15,776 nucleotides of DNA from Meridianimarinicoccus sp044221805. Its GTDB lineage: Bacteria > Pseudomonadota > Alphaproteobacteria > Rhodobacterales > Rhodobacteraceae. The translations under genes were made by a program, and so were the position numbers. The stretch is taken from contig JBGAOK010000082.1 of the NCBI GenBank assembly GCA_044221805.1, forward strand, positions 1 to 15,776, written 5' to 3'. The notes under the pieces were generated by a model. The model saw nothing but the letters and a program-made list of their open reading frames with translations. It had not been told where the DNA came from and searched no databases. Numbering within the stretch: position 1 is the first letter of the stretch; each line of letters begins with the position of its first letter. Of the stretch, positions 7,183 through 14,197 are shown one piece after another.

Positions 7183-8340
7183 TCAGTAGGCGTGGCCATC
7201 GCCCTTGGCGATGCCCTTGGCGTCGACCTTGCCCCAGAGCACCCGGTAGACCCAGGCGGTGTAGACGAGGATGAGCGGCAGGAAGATCGCTGTCGCCACC
7301 AGCATGATGAACAGGGTCATGTGGCTGGACGAGGCATCCCAGACCGTCAGGCTGGAGCGCGGGTCGACCGAGGACGGCAGGATGATCGGGAACATCGCCA
7401 GACCGACGGTCGAGATGATCCCGACAATCGCCGCCGCCGAGGCGAACAGCACGCTGCCCCCCGCCCCCGCCCGCAGCATCACCCCCGCCAGAACCGCGCC
7501 GCCGAGGCCAAGCACCGGGGCGGCCAGCGTCCAGGGCCGGGCGCCGTAGTTCGCGAACCAGGCTCCGGGGACGATCTCGACGGTCTTGGCCAGCGGATTC
7601 GACGGGCCGTCGGCCGCGACCTCGCTGGTGATCGCATAGCCATCCACCCCGAGCCAGAGCCACAGCCCGGCCAGCGCGAACAGCGCCGCGGTGACGAAGC
7701 CGGCGATCATGCCGTATCGCCGGGCGTCCTGGGCCACGTCGCCATCGGTCTTCAGCCGGAGCCAGGCCGCGCCATGCAGCGTCAGCATCGCCACCGACAG
7801 CAGCCCCGCCAGCAGTGCGAAAGGGTTCAGCAGTTCGAACAGCGTGGTCCCGTCGTAGAAGATGCGCAGCGAGTCGTCGAAGCGGAAGGGCACGCCCTGC
7901 AGCACGTTGCCGACCGCGACGCCCAGAACGAGCGCCGGGACGAAGCCGCCGACGAACAGCGCCCAGTCCCAGGCCGCGCGCCAGCGCGGGTCCGCGCGCT
8001 TGGACCGGTACTTGAACCCGACCGGGCGCAGGATCAGCGCGAACAGGATCAGGAACATCGCCAGGTAGAAGCCCGAGAAGCTGACCGCGTAAAGCGGCGG
8101 CCAGGCGGCGAAGATCGCGCCCCCGCCCAGCACCAGCCAGACCTGGTTGCCTTCCCAGACCGGGCCGACCGCGTTGATCACGACCCGGCGTTCCAGATCG
8201 GTCCGGGCCACGAAGGGCAGCAGGATCTGGGTGCCGAGGTCGAAGCCGTCCATCACCGCGAAGCCGATCAGCAGGACGCCCAGAAGCAGCCACCAGATCA
8301 GGCGCAGGGTGTCGTAGTCGATGAGTGTGTGCAGGATCAT
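7183..8340 (-). CDS. cydB: Cytochrome bd quinol oxidase subunit II
   Basis: CydB is the haem-free integral membrane partner of CydA in the bd-type terminal oxidase, which reduces O2 to water with quinol and works at low oxygen. It has 385 residues and multiple hydrophobic spans along its length. Family motifs seen are GFAVMDGFDLG near the N terminus, GPVWEGNQVWLVLGGGAIFAAWPPLYA, and PIILPSS plus TVWDASSS before the last spans. E. coli has WDGNEVW at the second motif; here the acidic residue is Glu, a conservative change. The start is ATG 8340 (MILHTLIDYDTLRLIWW), 4 bases after the cydA stop, with GGAG about 8 bases upstream. A start at 8358 would overlap cydA and is not family-like. Confidence 0.96.
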   Translation of the reverse strand: MILHTLIDYDTLRLIWWLLLGVLLIGFAVMDGFDLGTQILLPFVARTDLERRVVINAVGPVWEGNQVWLVLGGGAIFAAWPPLYAVSFSGFYLAMFLILFALILRPVGFKYRSKRADPRWRAAWDWALFVGGFVPALVLGVAVGNVLQGVPFRFDDSLRIFYDGTTLFELLNPFALLAGLLSVAMLTLHGAAWLRLKTDGDVAQDARRYGMIAGFVTAALFALAGLWLWLGVDGYAITSEVAADGPSNPLAKTVEIVPGAWFANYGARPWTLAAPVLGLGGAVLAGVMLRAGAGGSVLFASAAAIVGIISTVGLAMFPIILPSSVDPRSSLTVWDASSSHMTLFIMLVATAIFLPLILVYTAWVYRVLWGKVDAKGIAKGDGHAY

Positions 8341-8344
8341 GGGG

Positions 8345-9922
8345 TCACTCCGCCGCAAGAAGGGCTTCGGGCGCCAGCCGCGCCTCGGGGGCCGTATCGG
8401 GTTCCGGGCCCTTGCGGATCGCCCGGACCATCAGCGTCATCTCGACCACGAACAGCGCCGAATAGATCGCGATGAAGCCGCACAGCGTGGTCAGCACCAT
8501 CGCCGCGCCCAGGTTCGACACCGCCGCCGCCGTGGGCAGCACGCCCTCGATGATCCAGGGCTGGCGGCCGACCTCGGCCACGATCCAGCCCAGTTCGGCG
8601 GCGATCCAGGGCAGCGGGATGGCCAGTACCGCGACCTTCAAGAGCAGCGGAGAGGTGTCGAGCTTCCGCCGGGCGCTGAGCCAGAAGAAGGTGCCGGTCA
8701 ACAGGATGAAGAAGAACCCCAGCCCCACCATGGCCCGGAAGGCGAAGAACATCGTCGGCACGTTGGGCACCGTGTCCCAGGCGGCCTTCTCGATGTCCTC
8801 GGGCGTCGCCTCGCGCGGGTCGGCCACATAGCGCTGGAGCAGCAGCGCATAGCCCAGCCGGTGGCCGATCTCGCCGAAGGCGGCGTTGGCTTCCTCGGGC
8901 GCGACGCTGCCCGGCGGGACCGCGCGGATAGCCTGCAGCGCGTCATAGGCGCGGATGCCGTCGCGGATGTTGTCCTTGGCCTCGTCCACCAGATTGGTGA
9001 TGCCGGGGATTTCCTGGGTCAGCGAGCGGGTGCCGATCAGCCCCAGCACCCAGGGCACCTGCACCGCGAAACGGGTCTCGCGCGTGGCCTGGTCGGGGAT
9101 GCCGAACAGGTTGAAGGCGGCCGGCGCGGGCTCGGTGTGCCACATCGCCTCCATCGCGGCCATCTTCATCCTCTGGTGCTCGGTGGTCAGGTAGCCGCTT
9201 TCGTCGCCAAGCACGACCACCGAGAGCGAGGCGGCCAGACCGAAGGACGCCGCCACCGTCATCGACCGCTTGGCCAGTTCGACGAAGCGCCGGTTCAGGA
9301 GATACCAGGCCGAGACGCCAAGGACGAAGATCGAGGCGGTGACATAGCCCGCGCTGACCGTGTGCACGAACTTGGCTTGGGCGACCGGGTTGAACACCAC
9401 GTCGAAGAAGCTGGTCACCTCCATCCGCATGGTCTGCGGGTTGAAGGCCGACCCCACCGGGTTCTGCATCCAGCCATTGGCGATCAGGATCCACAGCGCC
9501 GAGAAGTTCGACCCGAAGGCCACCGCCCAGGTCGCGGCCAGGTGGCCGACCTTCGACAGCCGGTCCCAGCCGAAGAAGAACAGGCCGACGAAGGTGGCTT
9601 CCAGGAAGAAGGCCATCAGGCCCTCGATCGCCAGCGGCGCGCCGAAGATGTCGCCGACGTAATGGCTGTAATAGCTCCAGTTCATGCCGAACTGGAATTC
9701 CATCACGATCCCGGTGGCGACGCCGACGACGAAGTTGATGCCGAACAGCGTGCCCCAGAACTTGGTCATCTGCCGCCAGATGGTCCGGCCGGTCATCACA
9801 TAGACCGTCTCCATGATCGCCATCAGGATCGACAGGCCGATGGTCAGCGGCACGAACAGGAAGTGGAACAGGGCAGTGGTCGCGAATTGCAGGCGCGAGA
9901 GATCGACGACGTCCAGGATCAT
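8345..9922 (-). CDS. cydA: Cytochrome bd quinol oxidase subunit I
   Basis: CydA carries haems b558, b595 and d and the quinol site of cytochrome bd in the inner membrane. It has 525 residues (E. coli 522). Residues equivalent to E. coli ligands and proton-path groups are all present with a +1 offset early on: H20, E100, E108, H187, K253 and E258; M398 in FRAMVG matches the b558 methionine. GDESGY starts the Q-loop, which is long (roughly residues 240-390), placing the protein in the E. coli-like long-Q-loop class rather than the cyanide-insensitive short-loop type. GRQPW is seen near the C terminus. ATG 9922 has GGAG 8 bases upstream and starts 27 bases after the cydC stop. The frame is intact throughout. 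Confidence 0.97.
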   Translation of the reverse strand: MILDVVDLSRLQFATTALFHFLFVPLTIGLSILMAIMETVYVMTGRTIWRQMTKFWGTLFGINFVVGVATGIVMEFQFGMNWSYYSHYVGDIFGAPLAIEGLMAFFLEATFVGLFFFGWDRLSKVGHLAATWAVAFGSNFSALWILIANGWMQNPVGSAFNPQTMRMEVTSFFDVVFNPVAQAKFVHTVSAGYVTASIFVLGVSAWYLLNRRFVELAKRSMTVAASFGLAASLSVVVLGDESGYLTTEHQRMKMAAMEAMWHTEPAPAAFNLFGIPDQATRETRFAVQVPWVLGLIGTRSLTQEIPGITNLVDEAKDNIRDGIRAYDALQAIRAVPPGSVAPEEANAAFGEIGHRLGYALLLQRYVADPREATPEDIEKAAWDTVPNVPTMFFAFRAMVGLGFFFILLTGTFFWLSARRKLDTSPLLLKVAVLAIPLPWIAAELGWIVAEVGRQPWIIEGVLPTAAAVSNLGAAMVLTTLCGFIAIYSALFVVEMTLMVRAIRKGPEPDTAPEARLAPEALLAAE

Positions 9923-9949
9923 CGGTTTGCTCCGGGCTCGAGGGAAGGG

Positions 9950-11618
9950 TCAGCCGGGCCTGAGGCCGGCAAGGATGCGGTCGAAGGCGGGGGTGCCGCG
10001 CCGGGCTTCCGTGGTGATCCGGCCGTTGCCGAGGACCAGGACCCGGTCGGCCAGATCGGCCTCGGTGCGCAGGTGGGTGGCGATGACGATGCTGCGGCCG
10101 GCCGCGGCGCGGTCGAGGCGCGCGAGCAGCCCGGCGGCGGTGCCGGCATCCAGCCCGTCGGTCGGTTCGTCGAGAAGCCAGAGCGGGCGGTCCTGCAGCA
10201 GCGCCCGCGCCACCGCCAGCCGCCGGGCCTGCCCGCCCGACAGGCCAAGCCCGCCTTCGCCCAGCCGGGTGCCGGTGCCGTCGGGAAGGGCGGCCAGCAT
10301 TCCGGCAAGGCCGGCCTCTGCCAGCACCTCGGCCAGCCGGCTGTCCGGGGCGGCCGGGTCGGCAAGGCGCAGGTTGTCGGCGAGACTGTCGCGGAAGAGC
10401 TCGGTCCGCTGCGAGAGCAGCGTGGCCGGAAGGCAGGCGACGGCGCCCGACACCGGCGCCAGCGCCCCGGCCAGGGCCGCAACCAGGCTCGACTTGCCGC
10501 AGCCGCTGGGTCCGACAATGGCGACGCGTTCGCCCTCGGCGATCGAGAGGTCGAGACCGTCGAGCACCGGGGCGGCGGCACCGGGATAGGCCAGGCGCAC
10601 GCGGTCGAGCCGCGCCGCCAGCCCCGCCGCGGGACGGGGAAGCGCGGTTTCGGCGATGGCCGGGGCGGTGATCCGCCCGCCAAGCCGGCCGGCGGCCAGC
10701 CGGGCCCGGGCGATGTCGCCACCGGCCCGGCGCAGCGCCGCGAAGGGCTCGGCCGCCGCCAGCACCGCCAGAAGCCCGAAGGCGGCGGCGGGCGGGCCGA
10801 TCGTGCCGGCCTCGACCAGCCCGGCGACCGCGACCAGCGTCGCCGCCAGCAGCGCCGCGCCGGCCAGGGTCAGGGCCGCGCCGGCGTGCCGCTCGATCCG
10901 GTCCAGCGCCGCATCGGCCCGGGCCAGGGCATCGGCATCAGCCGGCGTGCGCAGCGCCCGAGCCGGCCCGCCATCAGAAGGTCGGTCTGGCCCTTGACCA
11001 GATCGGCGACCCCGGCCCGCAGCGTTTCCAGCAGGCGGGTGCGGTCGCGCACCGGGCGCTTCGCCCGCGCCAGCGCCAGCGCCGGCAGCCTTGCGCCCGC
11101 CAGCAGCAGGGCCGCCCCCGCGGCAAGGCCGGCCAGAGGCTGCATCAGGCCAAGGGCAAGGCCGAGGCCAGCCGCCCCGGCGGCCAGCGCCGCGACGGGA
11201 ACCAGCCCGCGCAGGTAGAGCGCGTCCAGCGCATCCACATCCAGCGTCAGCCGGAACAGCAGCCGCGCCGGGCGGCGCCGCAGGGCGTCCGCGACCCCGG
11301 CACCGGCCCAACCGCGGAACAGCCGCTCGCGCAGGCCGGCAAGGACCACCAGTGCCGCGTCATGGGTCGCCAGCCTTTCGCCATAGCGCGACCGGGGTGC
11401 GCAGGATCGCCAGCAGCCGGATCGCCGCGCCGCGGGGCGAAGACGTCGAAGGCCAGCGCGGTGGCAAGGCTGGCTCCGGCAAGGCCCGTCGCGGTGATGA
11501 ACCAGCCCGACAGGCCAATGAGGCCGAGGCCCGCCGCGACGGTGGCGGCCGAAAGGGCGAGGCCCAGCCCCAGCCGGCCGCGATGGCCCGTGGCCATGGC
11601 CTGCATGACCTGGATCAT
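9950..11618 (-). CDS. cydC: Thiol/haem ABC exporter subunit CydC, frameshifted as read
   Basis: CydC pairs with CydD in an inner-membrane ABC exporter (linked to cysteine/glutathione export and haem) needed to assemble cytochrome bd. The start is ATG 11618, overlapping the cydD stop as ATGA. The N-terminal membrane domain shows GLIGLSGWFITATGLAG, FDVFAPR and RYGERLATHDAAL, as in the family. The C-terminal ATPase has Walker A GPSGCGKSS (about 10,488-10,514), LSGGQARRLAVARALL (about 10,200-10,243) and Walker B LWLLDEPTDGLDAGT (about 10,150-10,190), all in one frame to the stop at 9950. The reading frame must change at about 11,430, 11,388 and 10,962; each site is a one- or two-base indel in a GC-rich run, and the text is continuous across it. 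I take these as consensus errors. About 556 residues when repaired. Confidence 0.88.
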
Positions 11619-13269
11619 GCGGCAACCTCCATCCCAATCGCGCCCAGCCGGACCATGTCGGGACAGGCGCGCCGCCAGACGCGGGTCATGGGTGGCGACG
11701 ACCAGCGTGCAGCCGCGGCCAGCGCCAGCAGCCGGTCGGTGACCTCGGCCGCGGTGGCGGCGTTGAGATGCGCAGTCGGTTCGTCGGCAAGGATCAGGCG
11801 GGCGTCGGGATCGGCGGCGGCCCGGGCAATGGCGAGGCGCTGCGCCTCGCCGCCCGACAGGCCCAGCTCGCCCTCGCCCACCGGCGCAGCGCCCCGCGCC
11901 GGCGCCAACCGGTCGAGCCGCGCGAAGGCCAGCGCCGCATCGGCGGCGGCCCGGTCGATGCCGGGACGGCCAAGCGCCACGTTGCGGATCAGGCTGCCTT
12001 CGAAGACATGCGGCCGCTGGCCGATCCCAGGGCCATGCCGGCGCGGAAGCGCAGCGCGGTTTCGGCCGTCAGGGCGCCGCCGATGACGATGGTCAGCATC
12101 CGAACTCGCCCGAGCCAGCCAGCAGCGCAAGCAGCATGGACTTGCCGGCGCCGCTGTCGCCCAGAAGTGCGATGGTACTGCCAGGGCGATGTCGAGGTCG
12201 ATCCCGTCCAGCGCGGCCGCGTCCCGCCAGGTCGGCGAAAGCACAGCCCAGCGACCGGATCCCCCAGTGCCGCGGCGAGGGTGCGACGGAGGCGTATCAA
12301 CCGCCTCGCCGCCGACCAGCAGCGCCGCGTCCCGGCCAACCGGTCCAGCGCACCAGCGCCGCCTGCGCCTGAGGCGCGGTCGTCTTGAACCGCGGCCAGT
12401 TCACGGCGCGAAGTGCTCGAAGAAGGCGGGCGCCAGCAGCAGGACGAGCATCCCTGCCCCGGACAGCCGCTGGCCCAGGCGCCGAAGCCGACAGTGCCCA
12501 GAAGGTGGAACCCGACCCAGACGGCGACCATCGCGACCCCGAGCGCGGCGAAGAGTTCCAGCACCGCCGAGGACAGGAAGGCGATGCGCAGCACCGCCAT
12601 GGTGCCGGCGCGGAAGCGCTCGGCCTCGCGGCGCAGCCGGGCTGCGGTCCGGTCGACCGCCCCCAGCGCCCGGATCGTGTCGAGCCCGCGCAGCCGGTCG
12701 AGCAGGAAACTGTTCATGTCGCCCGCCCGGACCAGCCGGTCGCGCGCCGCCGCCTCGGCCTGCCAGCCGATCAGCGCCATGAACAGCGGAATGACCGGCG
12801 CGGCCAGCAGAAGGGCCAGCGCGGCGATCCAGGACAGCGGCAGGATGGCGATCAGGATCGCCAAGGGGACAAGGGTCGCGCGTCGGCGGGCCGGGCCGAA
12901 CCGGGCCAGATAGGGCATGATCGCCTCGGCGCCTTCCGCCAGCACGCTGGCGGCTTGGCCCGAGGACGGGCGCAGGGAATCCAGCGGCGACAGGGCGGCA
13001 AGCCACGCCGTCGCCGCCGCCAGGCCCGCGACAGGTCAGCCCGGGCTGCCGCGAGGACATACGTCCGCCAGATGCTCGATCCCAGCGCGCAGCGCGCCGA
13101 GGGCCGGATCCCCGCCGCCAGACGAACGGCTCAGCGCACCGCGCACCTCGGGATCCGCGCCATGGCCAGGTAGCCAACGCCGCCTGCAAGATCCACAGCA
13201 GCAGCGCGACCGCCAGCAGCAGCCAGGACGCCCGGTCAAGGCCAGTTCGCCTTCCGCCGGCCAGGGCAG
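11615..13269 (-). CDS. cydD: Thiol/haem ABC exporter subunit CydD, heavily frameshifted as read
   Basis: Partner of CydC. Fragments in all three minus frames join into one CydD. They are an N-terminal span (RASWLLLAVALLLWILQAAL), EGAEAIMPYLARFGPARRR, the membrane segment LIAILPLSWIAALALLLAAP-VIPLFMALIGW, AVLRIAFLSSAVLELFAALG, LSGAGMLVLLLAPAFFEHFAP, Walker A LLGDSGAGKS (about 12,135-12,165), GQRPHVFEGSLIRNVALG, signature LSGGEAQRLAIARA (about 11,820-11,860) and Walker B RLILADEPTAHLNAAT (about 11,760-11,800). The order and spacing are normal for the family. The frame must change at least eight times (for example near 12,480, 12,405, 12,390, 12,170, 12,100, 12,020, 11,690 and 11,660). The stop at 11615 overlaps the cydC start. 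The 5' end is uncertain: the boundary with the regulator lies between about 13,235 and 13,335. All key motifs survive, so true loss of function is doubtful. Confidence 0.82.
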
Positions 13270-13854
13270 CGGAATGGCAGCGGGCGCAGTCGCAGTTCGT
13301 CGCTCCCGCGCCGGGGCCGGCCGAAGCTGACGAGCTGGTCGGTGGCATTGCCAGGTGACCTTCGAGCCCAGCGACCGGAGCATCGCCAGGCGGTCGCTGT
13401 CGAGCCGCTTCAGCGTCGTCGTACCCGGTGTCCAGATCCTCGATCAGACCGTGCATCTCGGTCATGCGGGCCTGGGCGTGGCGTTCGGCGCCGGTCTCGG
13501 CGGGTTCGAGGATCAGGTTGCGCAGCACCGACAGGGTCGGGTCGATCTCGCGCTTCTTCCGTTCCTCGGCCAGGGTGCGCAGAATCTGCCAGACGTCGCC
13601 CGGCGTGGTGTAGAAATCGCGCCGGTCGCCCGGCTTGTGACTGAGCAGGATCAGGTTCCAGGCCTGCAGCTCGCGCAGCCCGATCGACACGTTCGGCGGA
13701 AGATCCCAGTGCCTCGGCGATCTCGTCGGCGCAGGCGGCTCGGCGGACAGGTGAGCAGCGCGCCGATCTGCCCGGTCGTCAGGTTGATGCCCCAGCAGCT
13801 GCCGCGCTCGCCGAAATGGAGCACGAAGGACTGGATGAGCGGTGGCAGGTTCAT
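13270..13854 (-). CDS. GbsR/MarR-type transcriptional regulator, frameshifted as read
   Basis: A winged-helix regulator of the GbsR branch of the MarR superfamily, heading the cyd operon. It opens MNLPPLIQSFVLHFGERGSCWGINLTTGQIGALLT, continues in another frame as ACADEIAEALG (first HTH helices), then in a third as VSIGLRELQAWNLILLSHKPGDRRDFYTT, TPGDVWQILRTLAEERKKREIDPTL and RMTEMHGLIEDL, and later as LKRLDSDRLAMLRSLGSKVT and ATDQLVSFGRPRRGSDE. Frame changes fall near 13,755, 13,737, 13,700, 13,407 and 13,345. The start is ATG 13854 by family comparison; ATG 13866 would add four residues. No clear ribosome site precedes either. The same strand and position upstream of cydDCABX, with a repeated half-site cluster just before its start, suggest that it controls itself and the oxidase operon. 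The ligand is unknown and the 3' end approximate. Confidence 0.75.
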
Positions 13855-13865
13855 GGATTCAGGCA

Positions 13866-13894
13866 TTCAGATTTCTGAAAATTCGCATTTCAGA
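13866..13894. promoter_or_regulatory. Triple half-site operator candidate before the cyd-operon regulator
   Basis: Three alternating half-sites lie within 29 bases: TTCAGA (13866-13871), TCTGAAA (13874-13880) and TTTCAGA (13888-13894). The first pair forms a perfect 6-base inverted repeat with a 2-base centre; the second pair forms a perfect 7-base inverted repeat with a 7-base centre. The cluster sits 11 bases before the start codon at 13854, in an A/T-rich island within GC-rich DNA. Alternating symmetric half-sites fit a dimeric MarR/GbsR-type protein. Autoregulation is inference. Confidence 0.6.
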
Positions 13895-13907
13895 TGCATC
13901 TTGTCAG
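13879..13907 (-). promoter_or_regulatory. Possible promoter of the regulator-cydDCABX operon
   Basis: CTGACA (13907-13902, five of six bases of the -35 consensus) is followed after 17 bases by the A/T-rich GAATTT (13884-13879), a poor -10 match. The proposed promoter overlaps the half-site cluster, as expected if the regulator represses it. TGAAAT within the first half-site is an alternative -10. Low confidence. Confidence 0.3.
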
Positions 13908-14024
13908 CCGCGACATGGCCAGGCCATGGCCGGCATCCAGCGCGGTCCCCGCGGCGTGCTGCCCTTCGAGATCGGGGAATTCTATTGTCCGGTCAGGCCC
14001 CTGCCCGGGACGGCCGGCCCCCCG

Positions 14025-14059
14025 GGAAGCCGGGCGATGCCTTGCGGCGCCCGGCTTCC
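14025..14059 (-). terminator. Long GC hairpin after selC, possible terminator
   Basis: Perfect 12-base inverted repeat GGAAGCCGGGCG / CGCCCGGCTTCC with an 11-base loop, 42 bases past the selC CCA end and about 170 bases before the regulator start. It is the strongest hairpin in this spacer and is well placed to end the selB-selC transcript. The downstream minus-strand sequence is G-rich and lacks a T-run, so it may act with Rho or only stabilise RNA. Confidence 0.45.
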
Positions 14060-14101
14060 GGCCCGGCGCGTCGCATCTGCCGCAGGCGGCCGGGCCTGAT
14101 C

Positions 14102-14197
14102 TGGCGGAAGGGAGTGGGAGTCGAACCCACCCGGGACAGGCTCGCTGCCCCAACCGGAGTTGAAGTCCGGCCGCCCCACCGGGGACGCTTCCCTTCC
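14102..14197 (-). tRNA. selC: tRNA-Sec (selenocysteine), anticodon TCA
   Basis: A 96-base selenocysteine tRNA with encoded CCA. It has the features that set tRNA-Sec apart. An 8-base acceptor stem GGAAGGGA / TCCCTTCC pairs perfectly, followed by discriminator G and CCA. The T arm is a perfect 5-base stem GTGGG / CCCAC around TTCGACT. The anticodon stem is CCGGA / TCCGG around CTTCAAC (anticodon TCA at 14163-14161), and there is a long variable arm. E. coli selC is 95 bases with the same CGTC-CCGGT-GGGGCGG style D region. It reads UGA codons as selenocysteine with SelB. Its first base follows the selB stop codon with no gap, so it must be cut from the selB transcript or be transcribed from inside selB. 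Confidence 0.96.

Noticed and set aside
6824..7274. Possible small plus-strand protein starting MGGTPVSIPTSVSGYWPLL
   Set aside because: The first 35 codons look plausible, but there is no good ribosome site, the rest is Arg-rich and runs antisense into cydX and cydB, and no family is recognised.
8321..11218. A 965-codon open frame on the plus strand opposite cydA and cydC
   Set aside because: Low-complexity Arg/Gly/Gln/His-rich translation, antisense to well-supported CydA and CydC. It is an antisense shadow.
14025..14197. Integrated element at the tRNA gene
   Set aside because: tRNA-Sec is a possible integration target, but there is no integrase, no duplicated tRNA 3' end and no foreign gene between selC and the cyd regulator.
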